This document shows, piece after piece, positions 28,509-37,048 of a DNA stretch of 64,000 bases (positions within the stretch are counted from its first letter, which is position 1; each line of letters opens with the position of its first letter). Both the position numbers and the translations under genes were made by a program. The DNA is from Synechococcus sp. CS-1329 (GTDB lineage: Bacteria; Cyanobacteriota; Cyanobacteriia; PCC-6307; Cyanobiaceae), in contig NZ_JAHLYS010000048.1 in NCBI RefSeq assembly GCF_025128055.1, positions 62,001 to 126,000 on the forward strand, read 5' to 3'. Under the pieces are notes generated by a model. It made no database searches. It was not told the origin of the DNA and saw only the letters and a program-made list of their open reading frames with translations.

Positions 28509-30211
28509 TGGCGGCGGCGCTCCAGCTCCCCTGGGCCAGCGGCTGGATCCAGCAGCAGCCGCCAGCGCTCGATCGCCGGCGGCGCCGCGGTGATGGCCAG
28601 GCTGCGCAGGTGCCCCCGCCGGCAGATGGTGAGGCTCTGGCGCTGATCGGCCTGCAGCAGCGTGCTCAGGTCTTCGGGCTTGCGCAGACGCAGCCCGTCA
28701 AGGGCGATCAGTTCATCTCCCAGCACCACACCAGCCCGCTGGGCGGGACCACTCCGCAGCACCCGAACCACCTCCAGAGCCCCTCCTGCCTGCAGTGAGG
28801 CCTTCAGACCCAGGTGGGGGGCCTGGGCTCGCTGCGGCTCCAGCCTCAGCCCCACATCCTGGAGATAGGCGGGCAGATCAGGGTCTTCAAAACCATCCAG
28901 CCAGGCCGGCAGGCGATCGGCCAGAGCGGGCGATCGGGCCGTGAAGGCCTCAAGCAGATCGTGCTCCCGGTAGCCCCGGCCCCAGCGGCCAAAGCTGGCC
29001 CAAAGATCACGCAGCACCTGGGCCAGGCACGATCCCGCGCGGCGCAATTCCAGATCCAGCACCAAGGAGAGGATCGCTCCTTTGAGGTAATAGCTGATCT
29101 GACTATCGTCGCTGTTGGCCTCCCGCCGGTAGAGCTTCACCCAGGCCTCCTCAGAGCTCTGACGCAGGCTCTGACCATGGAAACGCCCCGGAGTGAGCAG
29201 GTATCGGTTGAGATCAGTGCCGAAATCCTCGATCACATCATCTTCGCTTGATAAGCCAGCCAGATGGGGCAGCAGTTGGTCGAAATAACTGGTGACCCCT
29301 TCGGCGAACCACAGGCCGGACACAATCACCGGACTGTGGTAATCGATCGGACAGAGGGCCGCAGGCCGGAGCCGGCGCACATTCCATTGGTGCAGGTATT
29401 CATGGGCCGCCAGTTGCAGCAACTGGCGGTATCCCTCGGGCTTGCGCAGGCTCTGGTGGGAGAACTGCAGCACCGTGGAGGTGTCGTGCTCCAGGCCGCC
29501 GTAGCCCTGATCGAGTAGGTGCAACACAAACAGATAATCGGGAGCCGCGGGAACCGGCTCACCCATCAGCCGGCAGCAGGCCTCACACACCGCCGCCAGG
29601 TCCTGCAACAGCGTGGGCCGGGCCATGAGCAGGCCATCCGCCGCCGCCGCCGCCATGGCATCCCAGCAGACCCAGCGGTGGGGCACGCCAGCCACGCTGA
29701 AGTGGTGCTCCCGGTGGGGGCCCACTTCCACCGGGGTGTCCAGCAGCTGATCAAAATCTCTGGCCAGCCAGCTGCCATCGGCCTGAAGCGGCAGCGGCAC
29801 GAAGGGCCGCCATCCCTCCGGCAAGCAGAGGCTGAGGCGATGGGGAGCCCAGCGCTCCCCCTCCACCTCCAGCACCAGGGCCGCGAGGGCCAGAAAACCG
29901 TGGTCGCCATCGAGGTGACAGGTGCGCACGGTCAGGTCGGCGGCCAGCACCCGATAGCGGATCTCCAATGGCTCCCCGGAGGGCAGCTCCAGCCGCCAGC
30001 CGGAGGGGTCGATGCGGCTCGGCAGCAGCCGCTGATCGCCCTGGCGAATCTCCAGGCCTTCGAGGTGGCGGGCGTAGTCGCGGATCAGATAGGAGCCCGG
30101 AGTCCAGGCGGGCAGGCGCAGCCGCAGCACCGGCGTGGTCGGCGTGCAGCGAAGGCAGACATGGACCAGGTGGCTGTGGGGCTCGCTCAGATCCAGAGAA
30201 AGGTCCACCAC
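28484..30211 (-). CDS. M61 family glycyl aminopeptidase with C-terminal PDZ domain
   Basis: Metallopeptidase of 575 residues. The zinc site is HEYLHQWN (HExxH) near residue 270, and the third ligand is probably the Glu in LWFAEGVTSYFDQL about 30 residues on. The N-terminal beta domain has AWTPGSYLIRDYARHLEGL, a block seen in nearly all M61 proteins. A PDZ domain lies at the C-terminus (about 475-560: VLRSGPAQRAGVVLGDELIALDG). No signal peptide is evident. The start is a GTG at 30211, seven bases after the ycf35 stop. Its end overlaps the amidase start. The substrate is unknown; family members prefer N-terminal Gly or Ala. Confidence 0.92.
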   Translation of the reverse strand: MVDLSLDLSEPHSHLVHVCLRCTPTTPVLRLRLPAWTPGSYLIRDYARHLEGLEIRQGDQRLLPSRIDPSGWRLELPSGEPLEIRYRVLAADLTVRTCHLDGDHGFLALAALVLEVEGERWAPHRLSLCLPEGWRPFVPLPLQADGSWLARDFDQLLDTPVEVGPHREHHFSVAGVPHRWVCWDAMAAAAADGLLMARPTLLQDLAAVCEACCRLMGEPVPAAPDYLFVLHLLDQGYGGLEHDTSTVLQFSHQSLRKPEGYRQLLQLAAHEYLHQWNVRRLRPAALCPIDYHSPVIVSGLWFAEGVTSYFDQLLPHLAGLSSEDDVIEDFGTDLNRYLLTPGRFHGQSLRQSSEEAWVKLYRREANSDDSQISYYLKGAILSLVLDLELRRAGSCLAQVLRDLWASFGRWGRGYREHDLLEAFTARSPALADRLPAWLDGFEDPDLPAYLQDVGLRLEPQRAQAPHLGLKASLQAGGALEVVRVLRSGPAQRAGVVLGDELIALDGLRLRKPEDLSTLLQADQRQSLTICRRGHLRSLAITAAPPAIERWRLLLDPAAGPGELERRRQWLGVVPC

Positions 30212-30218
30212 CCAGGCT

Positions 30219-30563
30219 TCAGGACGCCAGGTCGATCGTGGCCATCGGCAGCTGCAGGGCCGCGTCTCTGAGGGCGAGCCGAGCGGCGTAGCGCCTGGTG
30301 AGGAGGCCGATGAAGGTCTGCAGGCGACGGGAGCGGCTCAGGCGCTGCAGGTCGCCCAGCAGCGCCAGGTTGCCATCAGGCTGGCGGCACCAACCGATCC
30401 ACTGGTCGCCGGCGAAGCGCACCTTGAGATCCACCGCTGTGCTCTCGCCGGCAAAGCCTTCAAGCACACCCGCTCGGATCGGTTCACAACCCAGGTCGCT
30501 CAGGCAGGCTGCCAGCAGATCCAGATCACGGATCACCGTGGGCAGGATGGAGAGATGGGACAA
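30219..30563 (-). CDS. ycf35: Ycf35 / DUF1257 family protein
   Basis: A 114-residue cytoplasmic protein of the DUF1257 family, found in cyanobacteria and in some algal plastids as Ycf35. The match is clear in SHLSILPTVIRDLDLLAACL, GVLEGFAGES, DLKVRFAGDQ.IGW and GDLQRLSRSRRLQ. The only start that fits the family N-terminus is a TTG at 30563, because the frame continues upstream without an ATG in the right place. The function is not established. It is the first gene of a minus-strand run with the M61 peptidase and amidase, and its start is seven bases from the divergent purN ATG. Confidence 0.88.
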   Translation of the reverse strand: MSHLSILPTVIRDLDLLAACLSDLGCEPIRAGVLEGFAGESTAVDLKVRFAGDQWIGWCRQPDGNLALLGDLQRLSRSRRLQTFIGLLTRRYAARLALRDAALQLPMATIDLAS

Positions 30564-30570
30564 GACGTCA

Positions 30571-31278
30571 ATGCCCGCTTCCTCAGACCTTAGCGATCGG
30601 CCCGGTTGTGTCCAGTGGCCGTTGGCACAGCCCTGGCCCCTGCAGACCAACGAGCTGCGGCTGGGGGTGATGGCCTCCGGGGAGGGCTCCAACTTCGAGG
30701 CACTGGTGACGGCCTGCCGCGAAGGCCCACTGCGGGGCCGTGTGCTCCAACTGGTGGTCAACAATCCCGGCTGCGGCGCCATGGCGAGGGCCCAGCGGCT
30801 GGGGATCCCCTGCGCCCTGGTGGATCACCGCCACCACCACAGCCGCGAGCAGCTCGATGGCGCCCTGATCCAGACCTTCGCCGCCAGCGGGGTGGATCTG
30901 GTGGTGATGGCCGGCTGGATGCGGATCGTCACTCCGCGGCTGATCGGAGCCTTCCCCTCGCGCCTGATCAACATCCATCCCTCGCTGTTGCCCAGCTTCC
31001 GCGGCCTTGATGCCGTGGGCCAGGCCCTCGCCGCGGGGGTCACCCTCAGTGGCTGCACCGCTCACCTGGTCAGCGAAGACCTCGACGGCGGGCCGATCCT
31101 GGCCCAGGCCACCGTTCCGGTGCTGCCCGGCGACGACCGAAGCAGCCTGGCGGCCAGGATTCACCGCCAGGAGCACCGCCTGCTGCCATTGGCGGTGGCC
31201 CTGGCCGCCGCTCGGCTCAGGGATAGAACGGCAGCAGCGGCAGACCCATCGGCGCCGGCAGGCCCGCCATCAGGTTGA
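30571..31278 (+). CDS. purN: Phosphoribosylglycinamide formyltransferase
   Basis: Transfers a formyl group from 10-formyl-THF to GAR in purine synthesis. Motifs of the fold are GVMASGEGSNFEAL (phosphate loop), VVMAGWMRIV, NIHPSLLPSFRG with the catalytic Asn-His, and HLVSEDLDGGPILAQ with the catalytic Asp. The ATG at 30571 gives 235 residues with a roughly 30-residue lead before the core; a TTG at 30622 would give a shorter lead and leave more room for a promoter. The 3' end overlaps argC on the other strand by 62 bases. Confidence 0.94.
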   Translation: MPASSDLSDRPGCVQWPLAQPWPLQTNELRLGVMASGEGSNFEALVTACREGPLRGRVLQLVVNNPGCGAMARAQRLGIPCALVDHRHHHSREQLDGALIQTFAASGVDLVVMAGWMRIVTPRLIGAFPSRLINIHPSLLPSFRGLDAVGQALAAGVTLSGCTAHLVSEDLDGGPILAQATVPVLPGDDRSSLAARIHRQEHRLLPLAVALAAARLRDRTAAAADPSAPAGPPSG

Positions 31279-32293
31279 GGCACTGCACGCCCTGGCCCGC
31301 CTGGCCCTTGACCAGGTTGTCGACGGCGCTCATCAGGATCAGCTGACCAGTGCGGCTGTCCACCTGAACCGAGAGCAGGGCCCGGTTGGTCTGGCGGGTC
31401 CATTTGGTGGAGGGGTAGGTGCCCACCGGCAGCACCTCCACGCAGGGGCTGTGGCGGTAGACGGCCCGGAGCACCGTGGTGCAGTCTTCGGCGGTCAGCC
31501 CCGGATCGCGCAGCCGGCCGTAGACCGTGGCCAGCAGGCCCCGCACCATCGGCATCAGGTGCGGAGTGAACTGCAGCTGGATCGGCTGCCCAGCCACCTG
31601 GCTGGCGGTCTGCTCGATCTCGCTGGTGTGGCGGTGTCCCACCACGCCATAGGGAGCGACGGCCTCGGAGGCTTCCGCCAGCAGCAGGTTCTCCTTGGCG
31701 GCGCGGCCACCGCCGGAGGTTCCCGTTTTGGCATCGATGATGATCCCGCTGCGATCAATCAACCCCTGCTTGAGAAAAGGCAGCAGCGGTAGCAAGCTGG
31801 CGGTGGGGAAACAACCGGGGGCCGCCACCAACCGCGCCCCGGCCACACGCTCCTCCGCCCACTCCACCAGCCCGTAGACCGCCTCCCTGCAGAGGGCTCC
31901 GTCGTGGCGCTCGAACCGTTCCGCCTCGCTGGAGTACACCTCCTGCCACTGGGCCAGGGAGCGGTAGCGGTAATCGGCGGAGAGGTCCACCACCTTCACG
32001 CCCCGCTCCAGCAGGGGGGGCACCAGCTGGGAGGCCAGCCCACTGGGAAGGCTGAGCACGGCGAAATCGGCGGCGGCGGCGATCGCATCCGGGTCAGGGG
32101 CCCGCACCACCGGGTTGCCCTCCAGGGGCAGGAAGGGCACCAGTTCGCTCCAGGCGTGGCCGGCACTGCGTTCACCCCCCAGAAAACTGACCACGAATTC
32201 CGGGTGGTGCTGGAGCAGGCGCAGGGTCTGGAGGCCGCCGTAGCCGCTGGCGCCGATCACCGCGACGCGCCGAGCTGCTGTGGGGCTGACCAT
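31217..32293 (-). CDS. argC: N-acetyl-gamma-glutamyl-phosphate reductase
   Basis: NADPH-dependent reductase, third step of arginine synthesis. The 358-residue protein has VAVIGASGYGGLQTLRLL at the N-terminus, the active-site Cys in LVAAPGCFPTASLLPL, a catalytic His in FTPHLMPMVRGLL, and a typical C-terminus (QCLNLMAGLPAPMGLPLLPF). The ATG at 32293 is standard. The last 62 bases of the gene lie opposite the end of purN. The C-terminal sequence is conserved for the family, so the overlap is not caused by a false extension of argC. Confidence 0.96.
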   Translation of the reverse strand: MVSPTAARRVAVIGASGYGGLQTLRLLQHHPEFVVSFLGGERSAGHAWSELVPFLPLEGNPVVRAPDPDAIAAAADFAVLSLPSGLASQLVPPLLERGVKVVDLSADYRYRSLAQWQEVYSSEAERFERHDGALCREAVYGLVEWAEERVAGARLVAAPGCFPTASLLPLLPFLKQGLIDRSGIIIDAKTGTSGGGRAAKENLLLAEASEAVAPYGVVGHRHTSEIEQTASQVAGQPIQLQFTPHLMPMVRGLLATVYGRLRDPGLTAEDCTTVLRAVYRHSPCVEVLPVGTYPSTKWTRQTNRALLSVQVDSRTGQLILMSAVDNLVKGQAGQGVQCLNLMAGLPAPMGLPLLPFYP

Positions 32294-32384
32294 GCCGGTG
32301 GATCTGGGGGGCTGATCGTACCGGTCCCCCGCTCACGTTGAGCCCGCAACTGATAGAGAATGCCGGGTACCTGATCCCGCTGTT

Positions 32385-34109
32385 CTGACTGTTCGCTCCG
32401 AGCGTTCCGCTCCCCTCGCCGGCGCCGTTGACGCCCTCCCCCGCACGGATTCGGGCCAGGCCCCGATCCGTTTCGATTCGATCGCCGATGCCCTCGCGGG
32501 CATTCGCAACGGCGAAATGATCGTGGTTGTTGATGATGAAAATCGCGAAAACGAAGGTGATCTGATCTGCGCGGCCCAGTTCGCCACGCCCGAGCAGATC
32601 AACTTCATGGCCACCGAAGCCCGTGGCCTGATCTGCCTGGCGATGGAAGGCGAGCGGCTCGACGAACTCGAGCTGCCCCTGATGGTGGATCGCAACACCG
32701 ACAGCAACCAGACCGCCTTCACCGTCAGCGTCGATGCCGGGCCGGAGAACGGCGTGAGCACAGGCATCAGCGCCGACGACCGCGCCCGCACGATCCAGGT
32801 GGCGATCCATCCCGCCAGCCGCCCTGCCGACCTGCGCCGGCCCGGGCACATCTTCCCCCTGCGGGCCCGCCAGGGCGGGGTGCTCAAGCGAGCCGGTCAC
32901 ACCGAGGCGGCCGTCGATCTGGCCCGCCTCTCCGGTCTCTACCCCGCCGGGGTGATCTGTGAGATCCAGAACTCCGATGGCTCGATGGCCCGCCTGCCGC
33001 AGCTGGCGAGCTACGCCCGGCGCCACGGCCTGCGCCTGATCAACATCGCCGATCTGATCAGCTACCGGCTGGAGACGGAGCGCTTCGTGCGCCGCCAGGC
33101 GGAAGCCGAGATGCCGAGTGCCTTCGGTCAGTTCCGAGCGATCGGCTACCGCAATGAGCTCGACGACAGTGAGCACGTGGCCATCGTCAAAGGGCGGCCC
33201 GAGCTGGCCAGCTCTCCGGTGCTGGTGCGGGTGCACTCGGAATGTCTCACCGGTGACGCCTTCGGCTCTCTGCGCTGCGACTGCCGGCCCCAGCTGGAGG
33301 CGGCCCTGCGCATGATCGAAGCCGCCGGCGAGGGGGTGGTGGTGTATCTGCGCCAGGAGGGCCGGGGCATCGGCCTGATCAACAAACTCAGGGCCTACAG
33401 CCTTCAGGATGGCGGCCTTGACACCGTCGAGGCCAATGAGCGCCTCGGTTTTCCCGCTGACCTGCGCAACTACGGCGTCGGCGCCCAGATCCTCAGTGAT
33501 CTGGGGGTGCATCACCTGCGCCTGATCACCAACAACCCGCGCAAGATCGCCGGTCTCGGCGGTTACGGGCTGAAGGTGGAAGATCGGGTGCCGCTGGTGA
33601 TGGATCCGGGCCTCCACAACGCCGCCTACCTGCTCACCAAGCAGACCAAACTCGGCCATCTGATGCAACCCGGTCCAGCCCGGGAGCAGACGGGCGCGGG
33701 CGGACCCACAGCGGTGATCGCCTGGAGCGCCACCAGCCTGGAGCCCGAGCAGGCCGAAGCCGAGCACTGGCCCCAGCTGCGGCAGTGGGCCAGCCAGCGG
33801 GGACTGGACCTGCGGCGGGAGGAGCATCCGCGCCTGCTGGCCCTGCTGGGGCAACCGCAGCTGGCGCTGTTGCTCGTCCAGCAGGCCGGAGGGGAGCAGC
33901 GCCTGGCCGAGGCCGATCTGCTCTCAGCCCTGACCTTGATGGCCGGCTGGAGCGGCACCCGGGCGGTGAGCCTGCTGCTGAGCCCCGATGCCCAGCGCAG
34001 CGCCCACCCCAGCGCCACCCTGGAGCCCGAGCTCCGGCCGCTGCAGGAGCTCACCCAGGTGAACCCCCAGCTGGCGGCCTCGGCCGGGGCCTTCATGCGC
34101 TGGGGCTGA
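32385..34109 (+). CDS. ribBA: Bifunctional DHBP synthase / GTP cyclohydrolase II
   Basis: Supplies both precursors of riboflavin. The RibB half has [19 protein letters not shown] and [20 protein letters not shown]; the RibA half has the zinc motif in [17 protein letters not shown] and the [17 protein letters not shown] loop. The first ATG is at 32517, inside the first beta strand, and would remove a conserved segment ([15 protein letters not shown]). The frame is open upstream without ATG, GTG or TTG. A CTG at 32385 gives a family-like N-terminus and is my best guess; the exact start is uncertain. After the RibA domain there is a further 130-residue C-terminal region (about 445-574) of unknown role. 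Confidence 0.9.
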   Translation: MTVRSERSAPLAGAVDALPRTDSGQAPIRFDSIADALAGIRNGEMIVVVDDENRENEGDLICAAQFATPEQINFMATEARGLICLAMEGERLDELELPLMVDRNTDSNQTAFTVSVDAGPENGVSTGISADDRARTIQVAIHPASRPADLRRPGHIFPLRARQGGVLKRAGHTEAAVDLARLSGLYPAGVICEIQNSDGSMARLPQLASYARRHGLRLINIADLISYRLETERFVRRQAEAEMPSAFGQFRAIGYRNELDDSEHVAIVKGRPELASSPVLVRVHSECLTGDAFGSLRCDCRPQLEAALRMIEAAGEGVVVYLRQEGRGIGLINKLRAYSLQDGGLDTVEANERLGFPADLRNYGVGAQILSDLGVHHLRLITNNPRKIAGLGGYGLKVEDRVPLVMDPGLHNAAYLLTKQTKLGHLMQPGPAREQTGAGGPTAVIAWSATSLEPEQAEAEHWPQLRQWASQRGLDLRREEHPRLLALLGQPQLALLLVQQAGGEQRLAEADLLSALTLMAGWSGTRAVSLLLSPDAQRSAHPSATLEPELRPLQELTQVNPQLAASAGAFMRWG

Positions 34110-34119
34110 GACCCCAGCC

Positions 34120-34560
34120 TCAGGGCAGGATCGTCAGCTTGGTGATGCGGGTGCCCTTGCGGATCGCCATCACCACATCCATGGTGCTGGCCTGCCCGAA
34201 CACGGTGTGCACCCCATCGAGGTGGGGCTGGGCGTCGTGGCAGAGGAAGAACTGACTGCCGCCGGTGTTCTTGCCGGCATGGGCCATCGAGAGGGTGCCT
34301 GCCTGGTGCTTACGGCTGTTGATCTCGCAAGGGATCATGTAACCGGGGCCGCCGGTGCCGGGGGTGCCACTGGCGCCGGCGCGGGTGTTGGGACAACCGC
34401 CCTGGGCCATGAAGCCATCGATGACGCGGTGAAAGGCCAGACCGTCGTAGAAGCCCGATTCGGCCAGCTTGACGAAGTTGGCGACGCTGCCGGGGGCATC
34501 GGTGTCGAACAGTTCGATCTCCAGCGTTCCTGCCTCGGTCTCCATCAAAGCTTTGGTCAT
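34120..34560 (-). CDS. Peptidyl-prolyl cis-trans isomerase, cyclophilin type
   Basis: Single-domain cyclophilin of 146 residues, cytoplasmic (no signal peptide). The catalytic pattern [13 protein letters not shown] contains the active-site Arg, and [22 protein letters not shown] covers the rest of the binding site. The ATG at 34560 is the only sensible start. It converges with ribBA, leaving 10 bases, and diverges from mtnP with an 89-base gap. Confidence 0.95.
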   Translation of the reverse strand: MTKALMETEAGTLEIELFDTDAPGSVANFVKLAESGFYDGLAFHRVIDGFMAQGGCPNTRAGASGTPGTGGPGYMIPCEINSRKHQAGTLSMAHAGKNTGGSQFFLCHDAQPHLDGVHTVFGQASTMDVVMAIRKGTRITKLTILP

Positions 34561-34649
34561 GGGGCTCAGTGCAAAGGCGGACTGTATCGACTCTCGGGTA
34601 GAACGGTCCTCAGTCCTGAACGGGGCTTTCCCCTCAGTCGGTCAAGTCC

Positions 34650-35597
34650 ATGAGCTCCAACGCCGCCACTGCGAGCCCGGGCCTCGACCTGGGCCGGGCA
34701 CGCCTCGGGGTGCTCGGTGGCAGCGGCCTCTATGCCATCGATGGGCTCGAAGACACCCGTGAGCTCACCGTGGACACGCCCTTCGGGCCGCCGTCGGACA
34801 GCCTGCGCCTGGGCAGGATCGGAGGCCTGGAGGTGGTGTTCCTCGCCCGCCACGGCCGCCACCACAACCACCTGCCCTCGGAAGTGCCCTACCGGGCCAA
34901 CCTCTGGGCCCTGCGTTCCCTGGGGGTGCGCTGGATCCTCTCCTGCTCCGCCGTGGGATCACTGCAGGATCCCCTGCGGCCCCTCGACATGGTGGTGCCG
35001 GATCAGTTCATCGACCGCACCCACGCCAGGCCCGCGAGCTTCTTCGGTGGCGGCGCCGTGGCCCATGTGGGCAACGCCGATCCGTTCTGCCCGAGCCTCA
35101 GCCGGCTGCTGGCCGATGTGGCTGAAAGCCTGATGCCCACGGGCCGCCAGCTGCACCGCCGCGGCACCTACCTCTGCATGGAGGGTCCGGCCTTCTCCAC
35201 CCGGGCCGAGTCGAACCTCTACCGCAGCTGGGGCTGCTCAGTGATCGGCATGACCAACCACAGCGAGGCCCGCCTGGCCCGGGAAGCCGAGATGGCCTAC
35301 GCCACTCTGGCCATGGTCACCGACTACGACTGCTGGCACGGCGATCACGCCTCGGTGAGCGTGGATCTGGTGATCGAGAACCTGCACGCCAATGCGGCTC
35401 TGGCCCAGCAGATCGTGGCGGTGGCGGCGGAGCGGATCGATGCCCAGCGGCCACTCAGCAGCTCCCACAGCGCCCTGCGCGATGCCCTGATGACCCCGAA
35501 AGAGCAGGTGCCGGCGGAAACCCGCCGCAGGCTCGACCTGTTCACCTCCCCCTACTGGGGACCGTTCGAGCCGGCCGGTGCCACCCAGGCCAGCTAG
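34650..35597 (+). CDS. mtnP: S-methyl-5'-thioadenosine phosphorylase
   Basis: Cleaves methylthioadenosine, the by-product of polyamine synthesis, to adenine and methylthioribose-1-phosphate. The 315-residue protein has LGVLGGSGLYAIDGL, the phosphate site FLARHGRHHNHLPSEV, and the substrate block TYLCMEGPAFSTRAES followed by IGMTNHSEARLAREAE. The DCWH sequence near residue 228 is also typical of the class. The stop codon sits in a perfect 12-base palindrome (35590-35601). It converges with murQ 20 bases away. Confidence 0.94.
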   Translation: MSSNAATASPGLDLGRARLGVLGGSGLYAIDGLEDTRELTVDTPFGPPSDSLRLGRIGGLEVVFLARHGRHHNHLPSEVPYRANLWALRSLGVRWILSCSAVGSLQDPLRPLDMVVPDQFIDRTHARPASFFGGGAVAHVGNADPFCPSLSRLLADVAESLMPTGRQLHRRGTYLCMEGPAFSTRAESNLYRSWGCSVIGMTNHSEARLAREAEMAYATLAMVTDYDCWHGDHASVSVDLVIENLHANAALAQQIVAVAAERIDAQRPLSSSHSALRDALMTPKEQVPAETRRRLDLFTSPYWGPFEPAGATQAS

Positions 35598-35617
35598 CTG
35601 GTCAGAGCAGCGGACGC

Positions 35618-36574
35618 TCAGGCCAGCTGGGCGCCGAGCTGCTCCAGGGCCGGGCGCACCTGGCCGCCGTGGGCGTCGAGGGCCTGATCAGCCTGCTCGG
35701 CATTCAGACCGGCGGCGGCCATCACCAGGGCGCGCTTGACCGAGCCACCGGCGGCGGCCAGCAGCTCATAGCCCCGCTCGCGCTCCACCCCGGCCAGATC
35801 CCTGAGGATGCGCAGGGCGCGATCTTCCAATTTACTGTTGGTGACGGCCACATCCACCATGCGGTTGCCATACACCTTGCCCAGCCGCACCATCACTCCG
35901 GTGGAGAGGATGTTCAGGGCCATCTTGGTGGCGGTGCCGGCCTTGAGCCGGGTGGAGCCGGTGAGCAGCTCCGCCCCGGTGACCAGACGGATGTCGATGG
36001 CGCCGGGCATCGGTGCCTGCTCCTTGGGCACGCAGGCCATGGCGATCGCCAGGGCGCCGAGGGAGCAGGCATGCTCCAGGCCGCCGAGCACATAGGGGGT
36101 GGTGCCGCCGGCGGCGATGCCCACCAGGGCGTCGGCGGAGCTGAAGCCCCGCTCGATCAGGTCGTGGCGTCCGGCTTCACGCAGGTCTTCAAGGCCTTCG
36201 GAGCTACGCAGCAGGGCCGGTGCACCGCCGGCCAGCACACCCTGCACCAGTTCAGGATCGGTGCAGAACGTGGGGGGGCACTCGGCTGCGTCGAGGACGC
36301 CGAGGCGCCCGGAGGTGCCGGCACCGAGATAAAACAAGCGACCACCGGCCCGCAGGCGGGCACTGATGGCCTCCACCGCCTCGGCCAGGGCCGGTGCCGC
36401 CGCCTCCATGGCCAGCAGCGCTTTCTCATCCTCCCGACAGAACAGATCCACCAGTTCACTGGAGCTGAGCCGATCGAGGCTGGCACTGGCGGGGTTGGCC
36501 TGCTCAGTGAGCAGATGGCCGCGGTCGGGGGCAGAGGATCCAGCCGGGGCGGCGTTGGCGTCGGGAGCGATCAC
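35618..36574 (-). CDS. murQ: N-acetylmuramic acid 6-phosphate etherase
   Basis: Cleaves the lactyl ether of MurNAc-6-phosphate in cell-wall recycling. The 318-residue SIS-domain protein has FYLGAGTSGRLGVLDAAECPP and the active-site LVGIAAGGTTPYVLGGLE region, then LTGSTRLKAGTATKMALNIL, a strong MurQ signature with the catalytic Glu pair nearby. The start is a GTG at 36574 overlapping the upstream stop by four bases (GTGA), so translation is probably coupled to the DUF3110 gene. No MurK or AnmK gene is nearby. Confidence 0.94.
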   Translation of the reverse strand: MIAPDANAAPAGSSAPDRGHLLTEQANPASASLDRLSSSELVDLFCREDEKALLAMEAAAPALAEAVEAISARLRAGGRLFYLGAGTSGRLGVLDAAECPPTFCTDPELVQGVLAGGAPALLRSSEGLEDLREAGRHDLIERGFSSADALVGIAAGGTTPYVLGGLEHACSLGALAIAMACVPKEQAPMPGAIDIRLVTGAELLTGSTRLKAGTATKMALNILSTGVMVRLGKVYGNRMVDVAVTNSKLEDRALRILRDLAGVERERGYELLAAAGGSVKRALVMAAAGLNAEQADQALDAHGGQVRPALEQLGAQLA

Positions 36575-36987
36575 AGCAGGCCCTCCAGGCGACGGCGGAA
36601 GGCTTCGAGCTCAGCGCTCTCGGGGCCACGGCCTTCGCCGCCGTCCTGGGAAGCGGCGGAGCGAGAGGGCTCATCCTTCCAGTGGGTGAGATCCATATTC
36701 CGCTCCGGCGGGGCGATCAACAGCCGCTCCTCCGCTGAGCTGGGCAGGAAGCCGGTGGGCACGAAGCGGGCTTCATAGCCCGCCTGGCCGCAGAACAGTT
36801 CCATCTCCTCCCGCTCGATCGCCTCCACGCTGGGAACAGGAAAATCCTGGGCCTCCAGCAGACCGGCATAGCGCTCGGCATCATCCCGTTCCTCGAACAG
36901 CAGCACCACGGTGCGGCCACTCAGCTCCAGGGAGTGAATGCCTTCGTTGTCGGTGCCGGCCTCGAACAGCAGCACATGAACGGGCAT
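36571..36987 (-). CDS. DUF3110 family protein
   Basis: A 138-residue protein, cyanobacterial and plastid-type family of unknown function. Its N-terminal 85 residues form a compact alpha/beta pattern: VHVLLFEAGTDNEGIHSLEL, GRTVVLLFEERDDAERYAGL, then QDFPVPSVEAIEREEMELFC. The C-terminal 45 residues are charged and probably disordered except for a final helix (ELEAFRRRLEGLL). The ATG at 36987 is 61 bases after the DnaJ-like gene on the same strand, and its stop overlaps the start of murQ. Confidence 0.85.
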   Translation of the reverse strand: MPVHVLLFEAGTDNEGIHSLELSGRTVVLLFEERDDAERYAGLLEAQDFPVPSVEAIEREEMELFCGQAGYEARFVPTGFLPSSAEERLLIAPPERNMDLTHWKDEPSRSAASQDGGEGRGPESAELEAFRRRLEGLL

Positions 36988-37048
36988 GACGCGAACCAAT
37001 CCCAGCGGCTCAGTGTCCCATTGATTGGGCCCCGGGCCCAAGGACCGC

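Noticed and set aside
32172-33854. Minus-strand open frame opposite ribBA
   Set aside because: It covers both argC in another frame and ribBA; no motif is recognisable.
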